Shown here: piece by piece, positions 7,914-17,276 of the stretch
Layout: each line of letters opens with the position of its first letter
Position numbering within the stretch: position 1 is the stretch's first letter
Source: UMGS1696 sp964634795
GTDB lineage: Bacteria; Bacillota; Clostridia; Oscillospirales; CAG-272
Assembly (NCBI GenBank): GCA_964634795.1
Contig: CAZWLL010000016.1
Span: forward strand, 1-46,016
Direction: 5' to 3'
Length of the DNA stretch: 46,016 bases
Translations under genes and position numbers: made by a program
Notes under the pieces: generated by a model
What the model was told of the DNA's origin: nothing
Seen by the model: only the letters and a program-made list of their open reading frames with translations
The model's database searches: none

Positions 7914-9221
7914 ATGGCAAATATTTTCGTAAACTGGTCTGACAGAATCGGTGCTGTCAAACCTATGCATGGTGTAGGACAGCCGCCGTTTGCGGGAATG
8001 GATTTTTCAATGTTTCATTACCTCACCGAAGCCGGAATACCGTTTTCGCGTTTGCATGACGTCGGCGGTATGTTCGGCAGCGGTGTGCTTGTTGACATTC
8101 CGAATCTGTTCCGCAATTTCTCCGCAGATCCCGCCGATCCCGCATCATACGATTTCGCCTTCACGGATCAACTGCTCATCGCGCTGAATAAAGCAGGTGT
8201 AGAGCCGTTTTTCCGTCTCGGTGTATCAATAGAAAACTACATCAGCATTAAACAGTACCGTTTGATGCCGCCGTCAGATCCGTATAAATGGGCGAGAATC
8301 TGCGAGGGTATTATCCGCCACTATAATGAAGGATGGGCGGATGGCTATCATATGGGCATTCGTTACTGGGAGATTTGGAATGAACCCGACAATTCACCCG
8401 AACTTTCGGAGAATCAAATGTGGTGGGGAACCGAGGAAGAGTTTTTCCGTCTCTACGATGTAACCGCCAAGCATCTGAAGGCATGCTTCCCCGAATTGAA
8501 AATCGGCGGATTCGCAAGCTGCGGCTTTTACGGAATTCTCGAGAAGGAATCAAGTCCCGATGCCGCATGCTCCCCTCGCACGCAGTATTTTCTCGACTTC
8601 TTTGAAGATTTCCTTGCGTACATCCGCGAACACGGCTCTCCGATGGACTTTTTCTCATGGCACAGCTACGGCAGCATCAGCGACACCATGCAGTACGCCG
8701 CTTATGCTCGGAAAAGATTAGATGAAGCCGGATACGCGAATGTAGAGCACACCTGCAACGAGTGGAACTGTGAGCCTAATCAGCGCGGTACTCTCCGCCA
8801 TGCGGCAAATACTGCGGGAATGATTATAGCAATGCAGAATTCCTCACTCGACAGCGCAATGTTTTACGATGCGCGGTACGGAACCTCAATCTACGGCGGT
8901 CTGTTTAATCCGATGACACGTCAGCCGCTTCCTACTTATTATGCATTTATGGCATTTAATGAGCTTTACAAGCGCAAGAACGCCGTACGTGCGGAATGCA
9001 CCGCCGACAATGAATGTTATGTTTGTGCGGCAGTCGATGAAGAAGGTTCGGGTGCTGTAATGCTTGCCAACCCGACTGATACAGAACAGCCGCTGACTGT
9101 AAACCTCGGTGAGAAAAAGGTTTGCTCCGTCAAAATCATCACAGAAGGACACATCTGGGAAGATACCGTACTGCCGAATGTAATAGACGCATACACAACA
9201 CTGCTGATTCTTGCGAAATAA
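7914..9221 (+). CDS. GH39-like glycoside hydrolase (clan A)
   Basis: A 435-residue TIM-barrel glycosidase. The WEIWNEPDN motif carries Glu157, the expected acid/base. HTCNEWNC carries Glu283 near the end of the barrel, the likely nucleophile. The early RLHDVGG segment and these motifs resemble GH39 (beta-xylosidase / alpha-L-iduronidase family). A small beta-sandwich-like tail (about residues 350-435) is typical of this clan. There is no signal peptide, so it should be cytoplasmic and work on imported oligosaccharides. Its start is supported by GGAGGG. It is co-transcribed with the isomerase-like gene before it. The substrate is unknown. Confidence 0.8.
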   Translation: MANIFVNWSDRIGAVKPMHGVGQPPFAGMDFSMFHYLTEAGIPFSRLHDVGGMFGSGVLVDIPNLFRNFSADPADPASYDFAFTDQLLIALNKAGVEPFFRLGVSIENYISIKQYRLMPPSDPYKWARICEGIIRHYNEGWADGYHMGIRYWEIWNEPDNSPELSENQMWWGTEEEFFRLYDVTAKHLKACFPELKIGGFASCGFYGILEKESSPDAACSPRTQYFLDFFEDFLAYIREHGSPMDFFSWHSYGSISDTMQYAAYARKRLDEAGYANVEHTCNEWNCEPNQRGTLRHAANTAGMIIAMQNSSLDSAMFYDARYGTSIYGGLFNPMTRQPLPTYYAFMAFNELYKRKNAVRAECTADNECYVCAAVDEEGSGAVMLANPTDTEQPLTVNLGEKKVCSVKIITEGHIWEDTVLPNVIDAYTTLLILAK

Positions 9222-9282
9222 CTTTCATAAGGTAGAAAATCGGATTGTCGCACCGACACGATAAAATAATTTCAAAAAAGTA

Positions 9283-9311
9283 TTGACAAGTATTCACAGT
9301 TATGATATAAT
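9283..9311 (+). promoter_or_regulatory. Promoter of the Tyr leader / symporter transcript
   Basis: TTGACA (9283-9288), 17 bases, TATAAT (9306-9311), both perfect. The leader peptide Shine-Dalgarno AAAGGA follows at 9327-9332. Confidence 0.88.
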
Positions 9312-9340
9312 TCAAAAAAATTCAATAAAGGATTACAACA

Positions 9341-9391
9341 ATGCTTAATTTCGCTGACACATACTATTATTATTACTATTACCGCAGATAA
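9341..9391 (+). CDS. Tyrosine-rich leader peptide (MLNFADTYYYYYYYRR)
   Basis: A 16-residue open frame with seven consecutive tyrosine codons (9362-9382: TAC TAT TAT TAT TAC TAT TAC) followed by two Arg codons and TAA. AAAGGA lies eight bases before the ATG, and a perfect promoter lies 30 bases upstream. The mix of TAT and TAC codons argues against simple microsatellite slippage. The Tyr codons form the 5' arm of a hairpin that competes with an antiterminator, so ribosome stalling when charged tRNA-Tyr is scarce should switch on the symporter downstream. Confidence 0.85.
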   Translation: MLNFADTYYYYYYYRR

Positions 9392-9461
9392 AAGGTAATA
9401 GTGATTTGTGATGCGAAAATATAATTTTACCGCACAGAATCACACTCTGTGCGGTTTTTTT
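9372..9461 (+). promoter_or_regulatory. Ribosome-mediated transcription attenuator (Tyr)
   Basis: There are three alternative stems. 1:2 (pause hairpin): 9372-9383 with 9394-9405, 12 pairs including one G-U, loop 9384-9393 containing the leader stop codon. 2:3 (antiterminator): 9401-9410 with 9433-9443, 10 pairs with one bulged G at 9437, extended inside by 9416-9420 with 9424-9428. 3:4 (terminator): 9429-9438 with 9446-9455, 10 perfect pairs and seven T. Stem 1:2 excludes 2:3, and 2:3 excludes 3:4. This is the classical amino-acid biosynthesis attenuator layout, here in front of a transporter. Confidence 0.85.
9429..9461 (+). terminator. Attenuator terminator hairpin
   Basis: Perfect 10-bp stem (ACCGCACAGA / TCTGTGCGGT), 7-base loop, then T7. 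It lies 142 bases before the symporter start, so read-through is needed for symporter expression from this promoter. Confidence 0.92.
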
Positions 9462-9603
9462 ATACTCAGAGCCGAAAATAAAAATTAATCCGATATATAA
9501 AAACGGCAGGTGGTTCGTATACATTATTTTTATTTGCGTATCTCCCCACGACAATCTTTAAATTTATAAAAACAGCTGCGATGCAGCGGATGGGATGTAA
9601 AAA

Positions 9604-11175
9604 ATGTTTATTAAAATTCTCTTTCTGGTTGTATTCTTCGCAATCATGATAACAGTCGGCTTTATATGCAAAAAGAAAAACGACAGTGTCCACAGCTTTG
9701 TTTTAGGCGGACGCAATGTCGGCCCGTGGCTCACGGCTTTTGCTTACGGAACCTCATACTTTTCAGCGGTTATATTCATAGGCTACGCAGGTCAATTCGG
9801 TTGGAAATACGGAATATCTTCAACGTGGATAGGCATAGGAAACGCGCTCATCGGTTCTCTTCTCGCATGGGTCATACTCGGCAGAAGAACAAGACTCATG
9901 ACTCAACATCTTTCTTCCTCCACTATGCCGGAATTTTTCTCCAGAAGATTCGAATCTCCTTCGATGAAAATAGCCGCATCGGCTATCGTCTTTATATTTT
10001 TGATTCCGTATACGGCATCACTTTATAACGGTCTTTCACGTCTATTCGAATCCGCGTTTCATATAGACTATATGTGGTGCGTAATTATTATGAGCGTATT
10101 TACCGGTATATACGTTATTGCCGGAGGATATATGGCAACAGCGGTTAATGATTTTATTCAGGGAATAATTATGCTCGTAGGCATAGTTATCGTAATCGCC
10201 GCGGTTCTTATGCAAAACGGCGGATTCAGCGAGGCTCTCAGTTCACTCTCTCAGATTACGGCTGAAAGCAATCCTTCTTTAAACGGTGCATTCACTTCAT
10301 TTTTCGGACCCGAACCTCTCGCGCTTTTCGGAGTTGTCATACTCACATCTCTCGGCACATGGGGTCTTCCTCAAATGGTAGGCAAATTCTACGCCATAAA
10401 GAGCGAATCCGCTGTTTCGAAGGGTACTCTTATTTCGACCCTGTTTGCTTTTATTGTCGCAGGCGGATGCTACTTCATGGGCGGATTCGGACGTCTGTAC
10501 TCCGATAAAATATCTTTTGCGGACTCCGGAACACCGATTTACGACAGTATAATACCCGCAATGCTCGAGACCTTACCCGATGTAATAGTCGCTGTCGTTA
10601 TTATGCTCGTTCTGTCCGCGTCAATGTCTACCTTATCATCATTGGTTCTTACGTCATCGTCAACTCTCACACTTGATATGATAGTTCCTGTCAGTGAAAA
10701 ACGCGGCAAAAAGCTCGAACAGAACACACAGATGAAACTTATAAGAATACTCATTGTATTCTTCATCGCAGTATCAGCCGCTATTGCGATAATACAAATG
10801 AAATCCAATGTAACATTCATCGCACAGCTTATGGGTATTTCATGGGGTGCACTTGCGGGAGCATTCCTCGCTCCGTTCATGTACAGTCTGTATTTCAAAT
10901 GGGTTACAAAAGCCTCTGTATGGTGCAGCTTCATATGCGGTGTGGGTATTATGATTGCAAACATGATATGCACATTCACCGGAAACGTATTTATCACATC
11001 CTTCTTCTCGTCTCCCATTAACGCGGGTGTTCTCGCAATGGTCTTCGGATTGATTGTTGTACCCGTTGTCAGTCTCTTTACGAAAAAGCTTGAGAAAAAG
11101 AAAGTTGATGACATGTTTACATGCTACGATAAAACAATTGTCGTACACGCGACAACCTCGTTAAACGAAAAATAA
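9604..11175 (+). CDS. Sodium:solute symporter (SSS family)
   Basis: A 523-residue polytopic membrane protein with about 13 predicted helices and the LeuT-type SSS architecture. Near the N-terminus, after the first helix, is SFVLGGRNVGPWLTAFAYGTSYFSAVIFIG, a region conserved across PutP/SglT-type symporters. IAGGYMATAVNDFIQGIIM in the middle is another family hallmark. It couples sodium entry to import of a small solute such as proline, sugar, pantothenate or another substrate. The family alone does not reveal the substrate, but the upstream Tyr-codon attenuator points to tyrosine or a related aromatic compound. The Shine-Dalgarno (GGATGGGATG) is weak. It ends at a bidirectional terminator shared with the convergent gene. 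Confidence 0.9.
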   Translation: MFIKILFLVVFFAIMITVGFICKKKNDSVHSFVLGGRNVGPWLTAFAYGTSYFSAVIFIGYAGQFGWKYGISSTWIGIGNALIGSLLAWVILGRRTRLMTQHLSSSTMPEFFSRRFESPSMKIAASAIVFIFLIPYTASLYNGLSRLFESAFHIDYMWCVIIMSVFTGIYVIAGGYMATAVNDFIQGIIMLVGIVIVIAAVLMQNGGFSEALSSLSQITAESNPSLNGAFTSFFGPEPLALFGVVILTSLGTWGLPQMVGKFYAIKSESAVSKGTLISTLFAFIVAGGCYFMGGFGRLYSDKISFADSGTPIYDSIIPAMLETLPDVIVAVVIMLVLSASMSTLSSLVLTSSSTLTLDMIVPVSEKRGKKLEQNTQMKLIRILIVFFIAVSAAIAIIQMKSNVTFIAQLMGISWGALAGAFLAPFMYSLYFKWVTKASVWCSFICGVGIMIANMICTFTGNVFITSFFSSPINAGVLAMVFGLIVVPVVSLFTKKLEKKKVDDMFTCYDKTIVVHATTSLNEK

Positions 11176-11187
11176 CTTAAATAAATG

Positions 11188-11230
11188 AAATGTGCTCTAT
11201 GCCGCAAGATTGACATAGAGCACATTTTTT
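11188..11230. terminator. Bidirectional terminator between symporter and GLUG protein
   Basis: A 14-bp perfect stem (11188-11201 with 11214-11227) with A and T tracts on its two sides, placed between convergent genes. Confidence 0.88.
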
Positions 11231-14200
11231 ATTTCGTTCTTGATTTTTTCTTTTTGACGATTATGATTATAACACATGCCGCAGCTGCAGCCGCCGCACA
11301 TGATACCGATATAATTACAGCCGCAACATGCGATGATGCTTCTCCTTCGACAATGATAAACGATGAGTTATTATCCGTTTCGAACACAATATATGACCCA
11401 TCGGACGTGAAGCTTGTCTCCTCGGCAGCTCCGTCTTTTATCACATACAGCTTTCCCGAGTTTCCGTGTTTCATTCGCACCGTAAGCACAGCGTCACAAT
11501 CGCTCACGGAAATTTTGTAAGCCTTGTACTCACTGTCGCCGACTTCTATTCCGAGAGCATTTATATCGGGTGTCCATTCCGTTACGGTTAATTTCTGCTC
11601 CGAATAAAACTCTCCTTCTACGAGAAACATAGGTACATCTTCCCCCGTTGAAATTGTTGTCAGGGGAGAACAATATTTTCCTTCCACGGTAAGATTGGAA
11701 TAAACCGCATCTCTGTCAAAGCTGTCCCAAACCCAGTACATACCGTCTTTATTTTCAACCGACGGCAATTCATCGACACTGCCTCCGAACGGTACGCTGA
11801 TTTCCGCTATTACATCTCCGTCTTTTACAAACTTCACCGTGGTTTCCGAAAACATTTCCGCCGAATCTGTTTTCGCAAGAAGCTCTTCGTACGTTATCGG
11901 TTCGGCTTGTCCCGCATAGCTTATTCCGTCGATACCGCCGTAATCGGTATTGTCAAGGTAATAATTCTCCGTTATTTCACCGTCACTGTCACCGACAATC
12001 GCTCCCACCCTCTCCGAGGATTTATCTATATCGATCATTGCATATGAGGAATTTACGGTGTTTCCGTACCCCGCTATGCCGCCTATGTAGTTTTTACCGC
12101 TGAGATTAACGCGTGCCATGCAATTGCTTATTTTTCCGGCCGAATATCCCGCTATGCCTCCGATATAATCACCGTCCGTGCTCTCAACACTGCCGCCGTA
12201 TGTCGAATTCTTAACATATCCGTAATCCATGTTTCCGACTATACCGCCGCCGTTATTATTTTTTACCTCAATTTCGGAATAGCATTCACATTCGGAAACA
12301 ACCGCATAAATCAGATGCTTTGCGCTTTTGGTAAGTATTCCCGAAAGATTAAGATCATCCTCAAGGTCAATCGCTACCTCAATAGATATATTTCCGACAA
12401 TACCGCCCGCATTGTAGTCACTCTCAATTCTGCCTCTGTTAACAGAGCCTGTTATGACACCTGAGGAATATTTTTCATCGTCATCCGATATATCATCCTT
12501 ATATATTTCGGGGTCCGTACTCACATCGCTGACCGAATCCGCAAGATCAATAAGCGTACCGAATGTTTTAAATATCTGATCGGATAATAGTCTTAAATCG
12601 TTTATAAGTATATCCGATGAAACGGTATCGACAAGCACATTTACGGAATCGGAAAGTGATTTAAGCGATGAGAATAAATCATCCTGTGCAGATGTAAAAT
12701 TATCATCCAATTTAATGAATTCAACCGGTTTCTTTTCGGCAAACTCCGCAATAAGGTCACTTGCGGCATCGGATGCTCGATTCAGTGATGATGCTGCCTT
12801 CGTCATTGAATCTGCCGCCTCCGACATTTTTCCGAACGCCGATGAAATATACGACAAAGCAGTATCGGTATATTCTTTTCCTTCATTCAATGTATCGATT
12901 GAATCAGATACATTACCGAACGCGCTCGCCATATCGCTCATTGCAAGACCGAACTCATCAAGTGCTACGCTTAATTCACGTATGTCTGTTTCCGCCATAA
13001 CATCTCCTATACCGGCGGAAATGTCGGAAATATCATTTCCTAATGAGGATAAATCATCGGAAATATAAGGTACACTGTACTTTAAATCCTCAAGCATGCT
13101 TTGCATACCCTCGGTAAGATATGTAAATGAGTATATTACTTCATACAGTGACTCGGCAGTGTACTTAACCTCCTGCGCATAATACTCAAGTGCCGACTGA
13201 AGTATGCTGAAATCATCACTCCTCAATGCCTCCGCAAACGCATCGGCAATATCATACATAGCTCCGCTTAAGCTGTCAAGGCAGTCGTTAAGTTCGGATA
13301 ATGACGAATGCATTGAAGAAAGAAAGCTGTCGTAATAATATGTCCCGTCATCATATAAGCTGTCGACAAGCGCGGTGATATCTCTATCCGCGGCGGAAAT
13401 TGAATAACTCAGTTCACTGAAGGCATTCGCAAGGTTCTGCATTGCATCATACATCGCATCTGCATCTCCGATTGAACGCTCAAGTGCCTCAAATCCCGAG
13501 AAAACCTTCTGCAGTGATTCCTCCGCGTCTCTGAGACCGTCGGATAATATGCCTGCGGCATCCGACATACAGTCATACGCAGGCTTTATACCGTCATCCA
13601 CAGATAATTTCAAGTCATCCGAAAAAGCTTTTATGTCTTCCATAGCGTATTCGAAATCATTAAAAAACAATGACAGCTCATCCGTAACCTTTTCCGTTCC
13701 GCTTATGAAATCGGATACTCTGACACTGATTTCGTTCAGTGTGTCCACATTACCGTTTATAAAATCTTTTGTTGATGATACAAGACTGTCAAGTGAATCC
13801 TCGGCTGCGTTCAGCTGTTCTATACTGTCGTTAAAGTTGTCCGATATTGCAGCCGATTGTACAGACACATCGTCAAGCAAGTTATCGGTCATGCTCTGCA
13901 GCGAATCAAGTTCATCTCGAAGCGAATCAAGCGCGTCCCCCGACACTACCCATGCGGTATACGGCTCCATTTCACCGGCTATTCCGCCTGTATTTCTTCT
14001 TCCGTAAACTACTCCCGTATTAGTGCAGCTTTTTATGCTTCCGCTATGACGTCCTGCTATACCGCCTATATTATATCCTATGTGAATATAACCTACAGTA
14101 CCGTTATTGGTACAGCCGCGAATTATACCTGACGAATAGCCTGCCGCACCACCGATATCCTTTACGGTATCACTGATTTCGGTAACATCCGACACGGATT

Positions 14201-14867
14201 TCGCATCGAGTACACTTCCTATTACGGATGACGCCGAAAACTCTATCGGTATTGTATTAACGTCTGAATTGTTTACAGATGTAAAGATATTGCCTGCGTT
14301 TTCACCGGCTATTCCGCCGACTTTTGTTTTTCCCGTCACGCTGCCCGATACTGAGCAATCTGTTATTATTCCGTTTACGTCATTATATCCGACTATTCCG
14401 CCGACTTTGCTCTCCCCCGACACAGTTCCGCTGAATGTACACGATAATATGCTTCCGCTGTTATACCCTGTTATACCGCCTATGTTTTCTTTAATACCGT
14501 CGGGCGTGACACTGCCGGAAACATTCAAATTCTTGATTTGTCCTCCGCGTCCTATTCTGCGGAAAAGTCCTAAGCTTGAGCCGCTGCAATCGATTTTCAA
14601 ATTTGTGATTGTATGGTTTTGACCGTTGAATGTTCCGCTGAATACCGGAATACTTCTGTATTCCGTACCTTCAAGATCTATATCGTTTTCAAGTATAACG
14701 GTTTTTCCGTACGACCATGTATCAAGCGTGCAATTTTCCGATAATTCCACAAGGTCGGATGCATCCTTTATATGTATTACACTGTCATCGTCTGCCAGCA
14801 CTAAACATGGACAAATCAATGTTGATACGAATATTAAAGCAAGCAAACATGATACGATTTTCTTCAT
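11229..14867 (-). CDS. Large GLUG-repeat / coiled-coil surface protein, MMPL partner
   Basis: A 1212-residue exported protein with an N-terminal signal peptide (cleavage near LVLADDD) and a C-terminal Ala/Ile-rich membrane helix (about 1189-1207) followed by KKKKSRTK, so it is anchored with most of its mass outside. Residues about 75-300 contain GLUG repeats (GGIAGYN-type). Residues about 306-797 are a Ser/Asp/Leu-rich coiled coil with many LDSL and SISAA-like heptads. GLUG repeats resume at about 815-960, then a small C-terminal beta domain. Its ATG overlaps the MMPL stop by four bases, so the two are coupled. It may be an extracytoplasmic partner of the exporter, like the YhgE/Pip proteins often found with MMPL genes. 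That role is inference. Confidence 0.8.
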   Translation of the reverse strand: MKKIVSCLLALIFVSTLICPCLVLADDDSVIHIKDASDLVELSENCTLDTWSYGKTVILENDIDLEGTEYRSIPVFSGTFNGQNHTITNLKIDCSGSSLGLFRRIGRGGQIKNLNVSGSVTPDGIKENIGGITGYNSGSILSCTFSGTVSGESKVGGIVGYNDVNGIITDCSVSGSVTGKTKVGGIAGENAGNIFTSVNNSDVNTIPIEFSASSVIGSVLDAKSVSDVTEISDTVKDIGGAAGYSSGIIRGCTNNGTVGYIHIGYNIGGIAGRHSGSIKSCTNTGVVYGRRNTGGIAGEMEPYTAWVVSGDALDSLRDELDSLQSMTDNLLDDVSVQSAAISDNFNDSIEQLNAAEDSLDSLVSSTKDFINGNVDTLNEISVRVSDFISGTEKVTDELSLFFNDFEYAMEDIKAFSDDLKLSVDDGIKPAYDCMSDAAGILSDGLRDAEESLQKVFSGFEALERSIGDADAMYDAMQNLANAFSELSYSISAADRDITALVDSLYDDGTYYYDSFLSSMHSSLSELNDCLDSLSGAMYDIADAFAEALRSDDFSILQSALEYYAQEVKYTAESLYEVIYSFTYLTEGMQSMLEDLKYSVPYISDDLSSLGNDISDISAGIGDVMAETDIRELSVALDEFGLAMSDMASAFGNVSDSIDTLNEGKEYTDTALSYISSAFGKMSEAADSMTKAASSLNRASDAASDLIAEFAEKKPVEFIKLDDNFTSAQDDLFSSLKSLSDSVNVLVDTVSSDILINDLRLLSDQIFKTFGTLIDLADSVSDVSTDPEIYKDDISDDDEKYSSGVITGSVNRGRIESDYNAGGIVGNISIEVAIDLEDDLNLSGILTKSAKHLIYAVVSECECYSEIEVKNNNGGGIVGNMDYGYVKNSTYGGSVESTDGDYIGGIAGYSAGKISNCMARVNLSGKNYIGGIAGYGNTVNSSYAMIDIDKSSERVGAIVGDSDGEITENYYLDNTDYGGIDGISYAGQAEPITYEELLAKTDSAEMFSETTVKFVKDGDVIAEISVPFGGSVDELPSVENKDGMYWVWDSFDRDAVYSNLTVEGKYCSPLTTISTGEDVPMFLVEGEFYSEQKLTVTEWTPDINALGIEVGDSEYKAYKISVSDCDAVLTVRMKHGNSGKLYVIKDGAAEETSFTSDGSYIVFETDNNSSFIIVEGEASSHVAAVIISVSCAAAAAAACVIIIIVKKKKSRTK

Positions 14868-17173
14868 TTATCTTCATCCTTATTGTCATTTAATTTCATA
14901 TTGATTTTAAATGTTGTTTTGGCGTTAATTTTATCGGTTAAGTATATCAACTGCGGCAAAGCCGTTAAAACAAGTATTACCGAAATCAATGCTCCTCTGC
15001 CGAGCGCCAGACCTATTGAGCTTATATATACCTCAGTTGATCTGTATGCTATCAAAAATCCCGCAGTTGTCATAATCGAGCCTGACGTGAATATTGTAGC
15101 AAAGCTCTGTTTAACAGCCTCCGCCGCGGCTTCCTTTTTCGTCATTGTCTCACGTAAGGCATTATATCTGCTCATCATTACTATCGCGTAGTCGATTGTC
15201 GCTCCCATTTGGATTGCCGATACGATTAAATATGCCATGAAGCTGATTTTCGTATCCGTAATAAACGGGAACGAAAAGTTTATCCATATACTGCCCTGGA
15301 TTACGAACACAAGAAGCAATGCTCCGGTAACGGAATTGAATGTGAAGAGCAATATAATATAAACGAAAATAATGGACAAAGCGCTTACAAGAGTATTGTC
15401 GCTGCTGAATGATTCGTTTAAATCACGAGCGCTTGTTATATCTCCTATCACAAGCGTCTCCTCTCCCTCGTAATAACCGTCTGTAATTTCATGTATCTTT
15501 GAGACAAGTGCAACACTTTCCTCTCCCTCGACAGGTACATTGGCGGTAAATACAAGTCTGCTCCAGTTTTCTCCGCGAAGCTGCAGCAGTGCCTTTTCCA
15601 AGGTTCCTCGCAGTTCGTCAACCATGTCAGCCTTGTCTCCCGATAAGGTAACAACTCCCTCATCAATCATATCAAACAAATAAAGGAACATATCAACAAC
15701 GGGAACCTTATATTCGGCGGCATCATTAAAAATCGGGGTGTAGTCCTTGTTTGAGATACCATATGCCTGATATATCAGTGTTGCTTCCTCAACATCAACA
15801 TCCACAAGCTCGGCAAACATTCGAGGAGTGTATAAGTCGGTTAGTGTGTATCCGTCCTCCACTTCCGTATTTGCGAGACCTGTAGCGGATGTGACATTGT
15901 CAAGAGCGAGGACTTCATTCAATATCTTCTTTTCATTTTCATAACTTCCGCGAGGTACAAGAACGGCTATTGCAGTTTCATCGGAAAATGTACCGTTGAT
16001 TTTTTCGTCAATAATATCCCTCTCGGATTTAACAATCGGAGTTACGGAATCCTCGGCAAACGCGTATTCGCATTTCCCAGAAAAATATATCGCTATCGGA
16101 ATCAATATCAGAAAAATAGCGGAAAACAAAAACTTATGCTTTACAAGGAAATTACCCCACGGTTTCAAAGAAGGCACCAATGAACGGTGGGTTGTTTTCT
16201 CAAGAGGTTTATGGAACAGCACTATCAAGGCCGGCATAAGCAGGAATATGGTAATTAAGCTGAATATTATTCCTTTGATAAGTACAATACCGAGGTCATA
16301 GCCGAGTCTGAACTGCATGAATGTAAGTGCAACGAGACCCGATATTGTAGTCAGGCTTGATGACGAAATTTCTATAATCGCCTTTGAGAGCGCTATGGTT
16401 ATGGCTTTTTTGGTTTCACCGTAATTACCGTATTCTTCCTGATAACGGTGACACAGTATTATTGCGTAGTCTATAGATAACGCCAGCTGTAAGATGATGG
16501 CGACGGAATTGGTAATCGATGATATTTCACCGAGCAGGTAGTTTGTTCCCATGTTAAGCAGTGCGGACACTCCGAAGCATATCATGCATACAGCCACTTC
16601 GAAATAGCTGACCGACGTAAACGCCATTACCAACACTATTACTATAAGCGCTATAGCGATAATTCCGCCCATTTCACCTGCAATCTGAGTTGTGACATCA
16701 TATCCGATTGTCGTAGAAATATAAGTATCGTAATCCGCCAACATGTCTTTCATTGTCTGAAGTGCTTCCTCAGCCTCGGAATCTGTCTCCGAGCAATCGA
16801 GCGAAATAGAAAACAGTGCCGCAGAAGACGAGTAATGAGCGGTTGTGTCATCAAATGTTACTCTGAATACATGCTCTACGTTTTCAAGCTCTTCTTCGAT
16901 TTTATATGCGGTATCGAGAGTAACATTCGAAACCATGACTCGTATTGACGCAAATGTTTCGAATTCATCCTCCATTACAGTCAAACCGCGTCTTGTTTCC
17001 ACATCGGACGGTAAAAAAGCCGTTATATCGCTGTTAACCTGAACCTTACTGATTCCGAGTGCGGAAAAAATAATCATCGCGGCAAACAGGATATACACAA
17101 CTACCCTGCCGCGAACTATAGCTGAAGCGATTAGCTCCATTACATTTTTATTTGATTGTTTTTTATCTTCCAC
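14864..17173 (-). CDS. MMPL/RND-type exporter
   Basis: A 769-residue membrane transporter with two internally repeated halves. Each half has one N-terminal helix, a large extracytoplasmic loop and a bundle of five more helices. The conserved acidic motifs in the helices are LSIDYAIILCHRYQEEY in the first half and GATIDYAIVMMSRYNALRE in the second. These are the proton-relay Asp-Tyr pairs of MMPL proteins. Such proteins export lipids or hydrophobic drugs. The gene is divergent from a TetR regulator, and its stop codon overlaps the start of the GLUG protein (ATGA). The substrate is unknown. Confidence 0.9.
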   Translation of the reverse strand: MEDKKQSNKNVMELIASAIVRGRVVVYILFAAMIIFSALGISKVQVNSDITAFLPSDVETRRGLTVMEDEFETFASIRVMVSNVTLDTAYKIEEELENVEHVFRVTFDDTTAHYSSSAALFSISLDCSETDSEAEEALQTMKDMLADYDTYISTTIGYDVTTQIAGEMGGIIAIALIVIVLVMAFTSVSYFEVAVCMICFGVSALLNMGTNYLLGEISSITNSVAIILQLALSIDYAIILCHRYQEEYGNYGETKKAITIALSKAIIEISSSSLTTISGLVALTFMQFRLGYDLGIVLIKGIIFSLITIFLLMPALIVLFHKPLEKTTHRSLVPSLKPWGNFLVKHKFLFSAIFLILIPIAIYFSGKCEYAFAEDSVTPIVKSERDIIDEKINGTFSDETAIAVLVPRGSYENEKKILNEVLALDNVTSATGLANTEVEDGYTLTDLYTPRMFAELVDVDVEEATLIYQAYGISNKDYTPIFNDAAEYKVPVVDMFLYLFDMIDEGVVTLSGDKADMVDELRGTLEKALLQLRGENWSRLVFTANVPVEGEESVALVSKIHEITDGYYEGEETLVIGDITSARDLNESFSSDNTLVSALSIIFVYIILLFTFNSVTGALLLVFVIQGSIWINFSFPFITDTKISFMAYLIVSAIQMGATIDYAIVMMSRYNALRETMTKKEAAAEAVKQSFATIFTSGSIMTTAGFLIAYRSTEVYISSIGLALGRGALISVILVLTALPQLIYLTDKINAKTTFKINMKLNDNKDEDK

Positions 17174-17198
17174 AAAGCCCTCCGGCAGATAATTAATC

Positions 17199-17257
17199 TT
17201 GACAAATGTTGAAAAACAAACTATACTTATTATACGAATTTAACATTCGGACGTCAA
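17199..17257. promoter_or_regulatory. Overlapping divergent promoters, MMPL (-) and TetR (+)
   Basis: Plus strand: TTGACA 17199-17204, 17 bases, TATACT 17222-17227. Minus strand: TTGACG 17252-17257, 17 bases, TATAAT 17229-17234. The two -10 boxes are separated by one base, so a single bound repressor could block both. Confidence 0.75.
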
Positions 17258-17276
17258 GATACAATGTCAACCTTCG

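Noticed and set aside
9362..9382. TAT/TAC run as a simple microsatellite
   Set aside because: It is in frame with a start and stop, mixes codons, and pairs with a downstream arm in a regulatory fold.
10539..11114. Open frame on the minus strand (191 codons)
   Set aside because: It is antisense to the symporter coding sequence; composition simply mirrors hydrophobic codons.
7097..11175. One operon of isomerase, GH39-like gene and symporter (implying a sugar symporter)
   Set aside because: The symporter has its own perfect promoter and attenuator at 9283-9461, so shared function is not supported, although read-through cannot be excluded.
13549..14007. Ser-rich open frame on the plus strand
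   Set aside because: It is a shadow of the Asp/Ser/Leu-rich coiled-coil region of the minus-strand GLUG protein.
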